Notes under the pieces: model-generated
What the model was told of the DNA's origin: nothing
What the model saw: the letters and a program-made list of their open reading frames with translations, nothing else
Database searches by the model: none
Translations under genes and position numbers: made by a program
Shown: positions 1 to 10,360 of the stretch, piece by piece
Position numbering within the stretch: position 1 is the stretch's first letter
Layout: every line of letters starts with the position of its first letter
From: Ophiocordyceps camponoti-saundersi (nom. inval.)
Lineage: Eukaryota > Ascomycota > Sordariomycetes > Hypocreales > Ophiocordycipitaceae
Direction of reading: 5' to 3'
Length of the DNA stretch: 64,000 nt
Assembly: GCA_003339415.1 (NCBI GenBank)
Contig: PDHQ01000004.1
Location: forward strand, 116,596 to 180,595

Positions 1-531
1 TGTGTGTGGGCGAGAAAATATGTCCGACGCGTGTCACGGTTACGGCTATAGTAATAGGAGTGTACCTACGGTATAGTCTCCGTTGTCCAGACTCCTTTAT
101 CCCATGCACGGTTTGAAATACGAATTCTACAACTGTTTGCCCTCTTTTCAACACAAGAGAGAAAGGCCGTCTTCAGCCTGAGTTGAGCTCTTGAATACCA
201 GAGTTCTGCTATTGTCCCTATTGACCAAACCCCCCTGGGCCCTTGTAGCCAATCATGTTCATGTGATACAGTGCTAATGTCGCCGGCCTTGACTGTATCC
301 TGTCTTTTGCTAATGTGGCTTTCATCAGCAACGACGGACGGAGTGACTCTTCTTTGACGACTATTCATTGGACTTGAAAGAAACTTTTGATGCAGTACGA
401 AAGCTTGGCCAGCTGTAGGTTCCATGCACGGCGCATAGCCCCCTTTGACAAACGGACGACAGGCTATGACGGGGAGGGGGGGGGGGGGGGGGTTCTGTAT
501 GTATTTTGCCCATCTCTCTTCTCTCTTTCTT

Positions 532-569
<38 letters not shown>

Positions 570-1128
570 TGTGTTTGTGCGTACTTACCTACCTAGGTAT
601 ACAGAGTAACGGTTTCTACTACCTTGGATTTGCATGTAATGTCTCCAGCTGCGCGTCAGTCTTTGAATCATCATCTCCATACCAGGGACCCCGACCAGAT
701 AAAACGCCACTGATCGTCCACAAAGATGAACAGACCATGTAAAAGTAATCTGTATGTAGACATTGTTCCTCGAAACTCTACTGATGATGAGTCTTACTTA
801 CAGACTTTACCACCGCAGAGTGAGGACCTCGCAGCTGGCGGCCACTTGCGGGCTGCCAGTGGTTTGGCATTTCATTGACATTGAAGAAACAGATACGCAG
901 AGAGACTTTGTCCCAGTCCTCATCCTCGCCGCAGCTGTCGGTATCCAGCCTGTACCCCATACTTTTACCCCGGCTATTCTGCCGAGCTGATACCCGCCAA
1001 TCAGCGGACCCTGCCATATTACATAGGACGATTAGCTAACATGTTGCCCGCCAACAACGACGACGACAACGACGACGACAACGACGACGCGACTTCACAA
1101 TCCCACCTTCTCGCTGCCGCAAGACGTC
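1..1128. other. Intergenic, upstream of MTC1-like gene
   Basis: No convincing gene is seen. The stretch holds a G run at about 476-492, a pyrimidine tract grading into (CT)n at about 514-552 and (TG)n to about 573. The palindromic ACCTAGGT motif lies near 589-599. Short open frames here mostly translate the microsatellites. Confidence 0.6.
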
Positions 1129-2720
1129 ATGACGTCCCAAAAGAACAAGGCTGTGGCCGACGATAACCTCGACGAGCTCTTCTCCGGCATCGGCGACGGC
1201 GCCAAATCCTCCAAACCAAAGACGTCCACCAAGCCCAAGCCCCTGGCCGGCGACGACGACATCCTCGCCGACCTCGAATCCCAGCTCAACACGCAGCAGC
1301 CCGCTTCCCGTCCGCACACCCCTCGCATCAAGGAGGGCGCCATCTCTCGCCGTCCCGCTGCCACGCCCCCGGCCGTCGCCGATGACAAGCTGCCGCGCAA
1401 GTCGACCGATAGCAACCGGAGCCTCAAGGCCAGCTTCACCCCGAGTGCCACCAGCTCTGAGCTGCACGATGCCGACAAGAGAAGCCATGAGGCTGAACAG
1501 TCCGGCTCCTCTGCTGGCGCCGGTTGGTGGGGAGGCATCTTGTCCTCTGCCACTGCCGCCATGAAGCAAGCCGAGGCCGCATACCAGGGCATACAGCAAA
1601 ATGAGGAGGCCAGAAAGTGGGCCGACCAGGTCAGAGGTCTGGGCACCATCGACGTCGGCGCGTTGAGGACCTATGGTAAGACCAAAGTCCTTGAAAAAGA
1701 GACATGACAATGTAACTGAAGGTCCAAGGCGACGAGCTTCGCAGCCGTGCTCTGCCGACCTTTACCAATATCCTTCATACTCTGGCGCCGCCCATCAGCG
1801 CCCACGAACGGCTCCTCATCCACATCACCCACGACCTCGTCGGCTACCCATCGCTCGACCCCCTCATCCACGGCATCTTCGCCAGGGTCATGTCCCAGGT
1901 CGAGGGCGGCGACCTCCTCGTCGTCCAGCGCGGCCACGAGAGCGGCTCTCGCCGGTCCGGCGACAGTTCGGCAGGATGGCGTGACGGACCTTGGTGGAGA
2001 CAGACGGGCTCGCCCCGCTCTCTCGGCGTCGTCAAGGGCCTGACCGAGGGCACTAAGCTCTGTCGCGCCAGCGCCGAGTCGTACGCGACCGAGCATTACG
2101 CCGCAGCCGGCGGTCTGGAGCAGGCACAGGTCCGCGCCTCAGAGGACCTGAGCGAGAGCAATCCGGTTCGGACCTCGGATCTCTTCCTGGCGGTCCAGGC
2201 CGTCGGCACCGATGCCGATAAGACGCTCTTCGCCCGCACCGCCTCCGCCGACAAGGATCAAAAGTCTTCGACGGTCAAGGAGCAGGACGAGTCGGACGAG
2301 CTTATCTACCTAGCCATCTTCGTCCTCGATCCCGTCCACGAGATCGAATTCTCCACACTGAGCCAACCCATGCCGGCCAAGTGGATCCGCTGGCTTGACG
2401 CCGCCGTGCCGCCCTCCGACGCCGCCGAGGGAGAGGAGGGGGAGAAGGGAGAGGATGGAGAGGAGAAGGAGAAGCCGACGGAAGCCGATGATGGTACCAT
2501 GCCGCCGGAAATCAAAAAGATCTTGGATGACGGTGGCGTCGATCCGCGGGAGTGGGTGGCGGAGTGGATGGAAGAGGCGCTGACTCTGGCCGTCGGCGTC
2601 GTGGCACAGCGTTACGTCGCCCGTCGGATGGGCGTGGGCGAGGGAGGCTTGGGGAGGGGAAAGAAGAGGGTTGACGAAACGGCGCAGGCCGGCGAGGCGG
2701 CACGGGCCGGGGTGCTCTGA
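1129..2720 (+). CDS. MTC1-like protein (maintenance of telomere capping 1 family)
   Basis: Two exons, 1129-1675 and 1729-2720, give about 512 residues. The intron 1676-1728 begins GTAAG, and the codon split after TATG rejoins in frame. The N-terminus is polar and disordered with DDDILADLESQL. A short amphipathic stretch follows (WGGILSSATAAMKQAE), and exon 2 opens with a conserved ALPTFTNILHTLAPPISAHE block. An acidic Glu-rich insertion lies near residues 405-430, before a C-terminal segment with YVARRMGVGEG. This arrangement matches the fungal MTC1/DUF5427 family, whose yeast member is genetically linked to telomere capping and whose biochemical role is unknown. Length and both conserved blocks fit a complete gene. 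Family assignment rests on remembered motif pattern. Confidence 0.8.
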
Positions 2721-4388
2721 CAGGAATTCGAGTGGATTGGAGGATTGGAGGAACGAGAGGTTACGTTCTCAACGTCATCCTGTGTTTTTTTTTTCTTCTG
2801 TTCACTACCCTTTTTATATACATGAGGTTTCGACGATTGTCTACCGTGAACAGTCGTGTCGTCGACGTGAATATATGTACGAGTATCCGGCTTTTCACAT
2901 ATTATACATGTAGGAGCTCTGGAGCCACGTCCAAGTAGGAATATGCATGAACGTGGACTATGATGGTCCTAAGAGGTTGGTTTTCGCAACAGGAAGTTTT
3001 TTTTTTTCTCAGAGACGAGGCGGCGTCAGAAGACGCTGCAGCCCCATCTTCCCTCTCTTTTCAGCCCCCCTTCCGACCGCACCGTACAAGACGTACGACG
3101 CGAGGAGGGATCTCCGCTAGGGAGAACTCGTGGGAGCGAGTGGCTGGAGAGAGGCTGCTGCGATGAAGAGAGACGAATCACGGAGAAGATGTCATGTTTG
3201 CTTCCGCTTATGTGGGAGGTTTGCCCTGGATGAAGAGCAGATCTGCGGATCGAGTGATTTGGAAACGGTGATTCGTCCTGTGTTGGTTTGGTGATAGCTT
3301 GGTCGTCTGCGGGATATCAATCTCATCAGTGGCAATCGATCGAAGAGTTGGTGAAGAGATTTGAGCTCACGTGATACACGTGACTAAGTCCCCAGGCAGG
3401 TGGGTATGCGAGGGTGGAGAAGCGATATTGACACACCCATTCCTCTTTTCCCCCCCCCCCCCCCCCCCCATGGAGGAGTACATATAGCAAAACGCAAACC
3501 CCTATTCGATACAGATGAGAAGCTTTGCTTGTTAATCAAGAAACGCATAAACCTGTTATGATGAAAGCATCCGTCTCTACCTTACGCTTACCTTACCTTA
3601 CCTAGGTAGGTAGGTAGCTCCCTATATCAGCTCATCTCCTTTCCCTTGACTGCACCCTCGACATCTCTCAGGCATCGTTCGACGAAGCTCCTTCAGGCAA
3701 CCCAAGCATGGAAGGCTATGCAAGTCGCAGTCACGCCGATGTATGAAGACTGTAGGCATGCAGCCCGACAACGTCATGACACCGACAGCGTGGCAACTGG
3801 CGTCTTGGACAAGGTCTTTGGCCCCCGGTTAGACATGGATACGGATACGCTATAGACGTTTTTCTTACACGCCCAGTTCGACCCATGTCCGTCTACCCAT
3901 CCATTTCCCTTGATCCCGGAAGAGTAAAGCAAAGCAAAAAAAAAAAATGATTAAAAGCCGCATCTCTTACTACTACAGAACTGCCTTGTTATTCGACCCT
4001 CTATAAAGGGGGGGGGCAAAAGGGGGGGGGGGAAGGGAAGAGAAGGGGAAGAGAAAGGCAAGGCAAAGCTTGCGGGGGAACAAGCCGATCGGAGGGGCAC
4101 AGTGGCGATGCCTCGATGTCTCGGGTCGCTCGTCCCATTCCAGGAGCCTTCGTTCCGGCATCCCTTATTAGTCTACAACGTCACGGGCCTTCTTTTATTC
4201 TCACCCATGTGAGCGAGTTTGTTGCCTTTGACGGCTCGAATCTTCTTTTCTACTTTCCCCCCCTTTTTTTCTCTATCCACCGCGCATCGACAGCGATATC
4301 ATTATTGACCATCTTTGTCTCCCATTTTTTTTTTCCCATCTTGTTCATCCATCTTTACCATCCTCTTTCAAAAAGAGGCTGAAACTTC
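2721..4388. other. Intergenic with C run and TACCTAGGTA palindromes
   Basis: No coding region is supported. The stretch contains a run of about 20 C at 3450-3469 and an inverted-repeat tract of TACC units facing GGTA units at about 3589-3617. A pyrimidine-rich leader with T and C runs lies at about 4245-4380, just before the next gene, and probably forms its promoter or 5' UTR. Confidence 0.5.
3589..3617. repeat. TACC/GGTA inverted tract centred on ACCTAGGT
   Basis: Three to four TACCT units run into a perfect ACCTAGGT palindrome followed by three GGTA units, so the tract can fold back on itself. Shorter versions of the same motif occur in other intergenic gaps, for example near 584-600, 5574-5587, 14363-14380 and 28403-28420. 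Confidence 0.7.
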
Positions 4389-5304
4389 ATGTCTTCGTCA
4401 ACGACGTCGCAACCTCCTCTCGTCCAACCGACCGTCAACAAGCACACCTTCTTGCCGGTCAAGACATGGAGAGGATATATACTGGTGTCGAGTGCCCTGC
4501 TACCTCCTTCGGACGGCGAGATGGCTAGGATTTATCCTGAAGAGACTGTCACTCCCTCTTCTTCGGCTACTGAATCCTTCTCACCTGAGTTGGAGAGGCC
4601 GTTTGATCAGATGGATCAAGTTTGGCCTCTTCCGGATTCTTGGTTGAATGGTTACTTGAGCCGTACCATCCCTTTGATTTCGGACGAAGCAAGGTAACGA
4701 TTCCTTTTCTCAACCCGACCATTTTCCCCCCTCCGTCCCTCCCTCCTGACATCCAATCAGCGCTGGCTTCACAAGCAACAACTCCGCATTCGACATCCTC
4801 TCGCCCTTCACGCCGGAAGAAGAGATGCACATGTCCTGGCTAGAACCATCATACGATCTCGATGCCAAGATCTTCACCGCCGATCCCGCCGTGCCTTTCT
4901 ACCGATCGAACAGGGCCGTTCAAGCTCGCGAGATTCTCCTCGACCCCAACCCTCGACCCAAGACCGAACGTCCCAAAGGCGCGGAACATACGTTTCCTCG
5001 TCCGCGTTAAAGCCGTCGGATTTTGCTTTTGTGCCACATTTCGTCATCAGGTCAACAATGACGTCGATGATTATGGCATTGCATCTCATGCTGTGCCTCT
5101 CTAGTCCCGCCGACAATTTTCCACCTTTACGAGCTCGCACTTCCGTCCGTCGTCGGGGCATTCGATGGGGACAAACGAGGAAACTGCCTAGAGCTACTTT
5201 ACGTGTCTTCTCTCGACAAGGCCGATGAGAAAGAAGAAAGGAAGTTCCGGGACCGGCTCGCGCTGCACATGTCGCCGGCGGCGGACCCCGAAACCTCTGG
5301 TTAG
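4389..5304 (+). CDS. Hypothetical protein, three-exon model
   Basis: Not recognised. Exons 4389-4693 and 4761-5005 join cleanly through a GTAACG...CAG intron. The third exon, 5105-5304, is inferred. It lies in a frame reachable by a GTTAAA...TAG intron (5006-5104) and encodes an ordered-looking stretch (FHLYELALPSVVGAFDG). The model gives 249 residues. It is Pro/Ser/Thr-rich at the start with a WxxGYI motif near residue 28. No signal peptide or membrane segment is evident. If the second intron is wrong, the protein stops at 5010. A long pyrimidine-rich leader precedes the ATG. It is probably a real but lineage-restricted cytosolic protein. Confidence 0.5.
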
Positions 5305-6674
5305 GGCGGGCGGGCCTCAGACTTCGAGGCCGGTCTGCAAGGGCTTTTGCCTAGGCGTGTGTGTGTGTGTGTCGGGATCGCGATATGAATAACTAATGCG
5401 GGCTGCTTGCCTCATCTTGGCGAGTGTCTCACTCGTCTGAGTCACAACGTTTGATAGATAATGCCGCAGTCAATACCCCATCTTGGTTCTTTAGTGTTAT
5501 TCTATGCACATTATGCCAATTGGAATTACGAACTATCTCTATGAATTTATTAATGCTGGGCTATGCATAGCGGGTAGGTAGGTAGATTCTAGGTTGTGAT
5601 GCCGCCAGATCCTATGCAGACATTCTATCTAGGTATGTATGTAGGTAGACACTCTATGCAGATAGACATTTTGCATACCGTCTGTTGTTACACTGCGCCG
5701 TCTGATGACGACGGTGGCATGATGTGCCCAAACGGGAAGGTTGGTCTCGCAACTGTCTGCATCAGAGTCACCGGGTTGTTCTGTTCTACGACATCTTCTC
5801 CGTCTTTCTAGATACCTATCTAGCCACCGGTATGGTAGAGGTATTCTTCTATCACGGTCATCTCTCCCACCGTATTCTTGAACCTGTCCGAGAGAAAAGG
5901 AAGATTCAAGAGTCAACTCTACAGCTTGAAGTTTTACTTTTCTCTCTGCTAGACTATGCCATCCGCTATGTATAGCAAACTGTAAGACGTTACCACGAAA
6001 GAAATGTTATTCGGAACGCTAGATAGAGTTGCGTTGGAAACGTTACATATACCAAGTTCACGTACAGAGGTGTTGTTTCCCCTCATCGTCTCTCGTACGG
6101 ATTATCACCACATGATGGTCTCAAGCAAGGCTTCTAGACGATGAACTGGGGTCAAGACTCAGTTCTTAAAGAATGCCTCTGCCTTGAGGGTTCCAATCTG
6201 TCTAGAAACAGTCCCGATAACGCTCTACTGTAACCCCCGTCCTTAGACCTGTGCTGGGTTTACGGCCGCCATTCCATCCCATGGCTGAATGTCTCTCAAT
6301 GCTTCTTACTCCTAGGTGGTATAGCAATTCGTGCAACATGTATATCCCTAGAACTGGCCTGCGTGGTGAAGGAAAAACAATCGCATTACACACAGGTGCC
6401 CGACAGGGAAACGAACACAACCACTTCATCATAACAATGAAGCCCGTATGTCCAAGGCTGGAGATGTAGTCATGGCAAAGAAACTGTAAGATGCTCAGCT
6501 TCTGAGGCTGTTAAGACAAGAAACGTCATGGCAACACTAGCGGGCCGGCTCGCGGTCAGTCTGAGACGACGTTAAAGACGACCAATACCGACATACCTAC
6601 ATATAAACCATCTAGTCGCAACCTCTGCGATTATAGTCACTGAGCGATTTTCATCTCCAACTCTTGGTAAAGAA
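5305..6674. other. Intergenic, AT-richer, no gene seen
   Basis: Open frames here are short and lack family signatures. GGTAGGTAGGTA and GTATGTATGTAGGTAG short repeats occur around 5574-5587 and 5633-5648. Confidence 0.5.
6602..6607 (+). promoter_or_regulatory. TATA-like box upstream of propeller gene
   Basis: A TATAAA hexamer stands 68 bases before the ATG at 6675 in otherwise mixed sequence, a usual distance for a short fungal 5' leader. Inference from position only. Confidence 0.4.
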
Positions 6675-7703
6675 ATGCTTCGACTCGTCTTCTTCATTGG
6701 ATTGCTATCGAAAGCCGCCTTTGGTCAATACCCGGCACCGACAAACCGCAACGTCAAACCTCCCGCCGGCAAGGCCCCTTTGAAGACGGTGGTCCAATTC
6801 CCGCCTGAGGTATGGATCGAGAACATTGCGGCTCGCAGTAACGGACACCTACTATGCAACCAACTGCTCCCAAAGGCGGCATTAATAGAGGTGTCGAATC
6901 CTCTCGACCCCAGTCCCTACGCCAGAGTCGTTCATGAATTCCCCCCCAGCATAAGCGGATTGACCGGCATATGCGAGCCTTCAAAGGACTCCTTTGTCGT
7001 CGTCGGATATCGCTTTGCCAAGGTGGGGGACAGCGCCGAGGGCTCCGCGGAGTCTTACTCGGTGAACTTCAACAATGGCGCCTACAACAAAGGCCCTCTG
7101 ATCCGAAGAATAGGAAAGCATCCGGACATGGTCTTCCCCAATGGGCTAGCAGCGCTTCCAGGCGTCGATGACGTCGTTCTCGTCGCTGATTCCACCCTTG
7201 GCCTCGTCTGGAGACTCTACCTGGAGAGCGGCAAGACGGAAGTAGCCATCAAAGTACCAGAGATGGCCCTCCACCCCGGCACGAGGCTCAAGATCGGCGT
7301 CAACGGCATCAAGGTCATCAACGGCTATTTATGGTGGTCCAACAGCTACGTTGGAGAATTCTACCGAGTGAAGATCGACAAGCTCGGCAACAAGCTTGGC
7401 TACCCCGAACTGATGTACCGTTATGAGAATTACTTCATCGACGACTTTGCATTCGACGAAAGAGGTATTTGGGGAACGACGAACCAGAACAACACGGTCA
7501 TGTTCGCGAGCAGCGGCGGAGAAATATATGACGTTGCAGGAGCGCAGGATAGCCCGGACGTAGCTGCAGATACGTCATGTGTGTTTGGAAGGACAGCTGG
7601 AGTGGACGATAAGATCCTTTTTGTAGCAACAGGTAACACGCCGAAGAAGGGCAGGGGGGCAAAGGTTGTTGCGGTAGACACGTCGACGATCTACTGGCCG
7701 TAG
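6675..7703 (+). CDS. Secreted SMP-30/gluconolactonase-like six-bladed propeller protein
   Basis: A single exon of 342 residues. The first 17-18 residues form a clear signal peptide ending near FGQY. The body shows repeating blade-like segments, including EVWIENIAARSNGHLLCN, a VFPNGLAALP-type turn, VLVADSTLGLVWRL and INGYLWWSNSYVGEFYRV. These resemble the NHL/SMP-30 calcium-dependent propeller group. In fungi, secreted members of this group include uncharacterised lactonase-like proteins. They also include the hetero-Diels-Alderases of tropolone-sesquiterpenoid clusters, which share the fold. Catalytic specificity cannot be read from the sequence. A TATA-like box lies about 70 bases upstream. 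Confidence 0.75.
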   Translation: MLRLVFFIGLLSKAAFGQYPAPTNRNVKPPAGKAPLKTVVQFPPEVWIENIAARSNGHLLCNQLLPKAALIEVSNPLDPSPYARVVHEFPPSISGLTGICEPSKDSFVVVGYRFAKVGDSAEGSAESYSVNFNNGAYNKGPLIRRIGKHPDMVFPNGLAALPGVDDVVLVADSTLGLVWRLYLESGKTEVAIKVPEMALHPGTRLKIGVNGIKVINGYLWWSNSYVGEFYRVKIDKLGNKLGYPELMYRYENYFIDDFAFDERGIWGTTNQNNTVMFASSGGEIYDVAGAQDSPDVAADTSCVFGRTAGVDDKILFVATGNTPKKGRGAKVVAVDTSTIYWP

Positions 7704-8672
7704 AGATAAGAGGGCTGTGGAGATTTGAAGTAACTCTTGTTCGTGATACTGTCCATCTTGGTTCCTTGATTCAGATGACCCGAACGACCGGATATCATTC
7801 TTCAAAGGTAGCAAGCTCTATTTGGAATAAGCAATGCAACAGACGCTGCCGTGATCAACCATGGAATCATGGAATAGCTGAAAAGATGTAGTATATGATA
7901 GCTTTATAGTCTCAAAGCACCGCCCTCCCCACTCCGGACTCCTCGTCGGGCAACTATCGAACGACAACTATCAGGATCAAATGCTCCAATGTGTGTATAT
8001 ATCTCCAATCGAACCCGGCCGAGCACACGGACAAGTCAAACTGGACTGTGGACCCTCGCCCTTCCCGGCCCGGCCGGGCCCACGGAAAGTGGGTGCGCGG
8101 GTTACACAGGTGGAAGGAGTCGGGCCGATCCTCAACCTTTTTCATCCCTCAGCGATTGATAAGTTCAAAGTCGAAGTAGGGTTTTAAAGAAGGGGTCAAA
8201 ATCTGAGTTGAATCCTTGCACTTGGGGTTGAGGAAAGTTGCTGTCAGTAAGTCCCGATATCCAGTAAAGAAGACGGTTCAGTTGACGTTATGATACGGAT
8301 TATTGTCTTTCCCTGATACCAATTGTTATCTGCTCACAGCTTGTTAAGACGCTGTTGCTCAGAGGGTTCGAATCCCCCACCCTGGTTGAAAGCGCTGCCT
8401 TTTGTTTGGCAAAACGTAAGAGCAACTCCTTGTCGGCCGGGAATATGGGAACTGAGGAGTTGCTTGAGCCCAAAGTAAAAATTGCCAACATGAGAGGAAG
8501 GGGAGCCTCTATATAATACCTCTTGTCCGTCTACTACGTGGAGGCGCTGACGGAGCAGACGACCAGTATGGCTGTAAAGTAGGTATATGGTTATCATACC
8601 ATGTAAATATTATACTACTCCTCTCCCCCTTCCTCTCTCCCCCTCACACGTCTTCCTCTCAGATCACCCAAG
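7704..8672. other. Intergenic, no gene seen
   Basis: The gap holds a GC-rich patch with CCCGGCCCGGCC near 8065-8085 and a tRNA T-arm-like sequence at about 8368-8384 that does not fold into a full tRNA. Confidence 0.5.
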
Positions 8673-9891
8673 CTACGATGTTGGCGGAGCAACAGGGTGC
8701 TTCCAGGACTGGTACGCGATCCAGGCTTGATAACAACTAACAGCCAGCGAACACAGCCCCAGAAAAACGGCAAAAACGACACCGATCATCGTCGCCATCA
8801 TCATATAACGCGCGCCGCTCTTGCGCTCCATCTGTCTGGCGAGCCAGCCCCGCGGCCTAGGGTATTGCAGCTCCTCGTAAAGCTCTGCCAGCCTGTCTGC
8901 CAGCAGCACGAACGAGACATTATCCTCGCCAGCGCGGCGGATCGAGCTGAACTCGAACTGCTGAATATCGGGATCGAGGGAGAGTTCATCAACGAGCTTT
9001 ACCAAGAGGCTCTTTGACTTGAGCTCGGACAGGGGAATAAAACGGTTTGAAGAGAGTCTAGGATTTCGAGTAGCAGTTGACGAGGCAGAGCTCCTCTTTG
9101 CTGGCTTGAGCTCGGATCACTAGATGAGGGAAAATGACGCACTTTTGAATAGACTGGGAAGCTGTCGATGCCTCCGTGTCCTTTGTGGCCCGTAGTTGTT
9201 CCTTTATGAAGCTGGTATGATGGTATATTTCCACAACCCTCTGTCTTCGGTCCAGTCTCAGGTGGTTTCTGATATCATGGGTAGGGCGAAACGTGATATC
9301 CAAGTGCTTCATCAAGTTTACGGCCCGCAGCTCTGCCAATGAGTCGACAAATCGATTGCTGTCGGCAAAGCTGAAGATTGGATGACTGTGAACTGGAAAA
9401 AGATGGCCTAGATACTGGACGAAAGGCACACCGTCTCTCCACTGGACCCTAAAGGTTCCTGTTTCTAGAAGAATAGACGACTGATAGAGAGGAGAGCAGT
9501 CAATCATGGTCAGAACCTGGACGGCAATGGTACTCGCCCTAAGAAGCTCTTCGGATCCGGGCTTCTCTTGGCGGCTGGCGTCAGATATAGCCTGACAGAA
9601 GTCGGCTCGCGTGATGCTTGGATTTGACTTGAGCAGCGTCGCAGCCCTCAGAAGATCATGATGTGTTTCGAAGGCTCGATTGGCCGCCGAGTCACCATCG
9701 ACATATGTCAAGGTCAGGCCCTCGTAGAATTGGAAATAGCGCTGAAGTTTTCTCAGTCGCTGCGAGGGACACGCCCTTGATCTGCAGGCTTCTCCGGTGA
9801 CGCATGCCGAGCATCGTTCCCAGCCCCAAAGAGCCTGTCCAAGGTCGGGGAGTAGTGACTCTTGCACGTCTTCAAGACGCAATGAGGCCAT
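8673..9891 (-). CDS. Fungal membrane-anchored protein of unknown function, possibly frameshifted
   Basis: On the minus strand, exon 9891-9082 (270 codons) and a second segment, 9017-8673, both belong to one recognisable fungal family. Its members have a Cys-rich N-terminus (CSACVTGEACRSRAC near residue 28), a helical middle and a single C-terminal membrane helix. Here that helix is about 20 residues (MIGVVFAVFLGLCSLAVSCY), 25 residues from the end and preceded by RKSGAR. The join 9082/9017 keeps frame, but its donor (GTCAAC) is poor. The skipped bases encode a helix resembling the family (ILDSLQTVLFP) in a different frame, so two single-base shifts are an alternative. It is divergent from the protease-like gene at 10361. 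No function is known. Confidence 0.6.
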
Positions 9892-10360
9892 GGAAATTCA
9901 AAGGTACTTCAGTAGCCAATCTCTACCGCTTCGATGCCGGATCTCTAAGAGGATATTGGGGAAGCTTGGACGTATATGAACGACGTGGGTAAGAAAATGA
10001 GGGTGAGGAGAGTCATGACAACTTACTGTCTCGTTGCCTAAAAGATACTTGAAAGGTTGTTCGGCCTGGCAAAAGCGTGTAAGATGGCGTTGGGGATGAG
10101 CCCCGACTCAGCCCCCATGTATTCGCAGCCACGGCATCTTCGACACCCTGATTCGTCCAGGGGTGTCTGCAAGTTCAGCTGCGGGGTTCATCGGACATGG
10201 GCTGAGTTGTGTGATCTGGAGAGGAGATCTATCTGCCCTTGATTAAACCTGCCCTCTCCTCCAGATTCTTTCTCCTCTTCTCGATCGACACAGCGACTCC
10301 AAGTGCAAGCCAAGAGGCGAACGGAGATATCTCAGAGCTGCCTGCTGTCTACTTCAATCA
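9892..10360. promoter_or_regulatory. Shared divergent promoter region
   Basis: 469 bases separate the divergent starts of the membrane-protein gene (minus) and the serine-protease-like gene (plus). It holds no other gene. Shared regulation is inferred from geometry only. Confidence 0.35.

Noticed and set aside
387..742. Two short open frames over the CT/TG microsatellite
   Set aside because: They mainly translate the repeats into Leu-Ser and Cys-Val runs and have no other support.
5006..5104. Read-through frame (RFLVRVKAVGFCFCATF) as coding instead of an intron
   Set aside because: It is in a different frame from exons 2 and 3 and ends at a stop at 5104; an intron fits both sides better, though this remains unproven.
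8330..8395. tRNA-like T arm (GGGTTCGAATCCCCC) on the plus strand
   Set aside because: No matching 5' acceptor strand, D arm or anticodon stem could be found at proper distance on either strand; at most a tRNA fragment.
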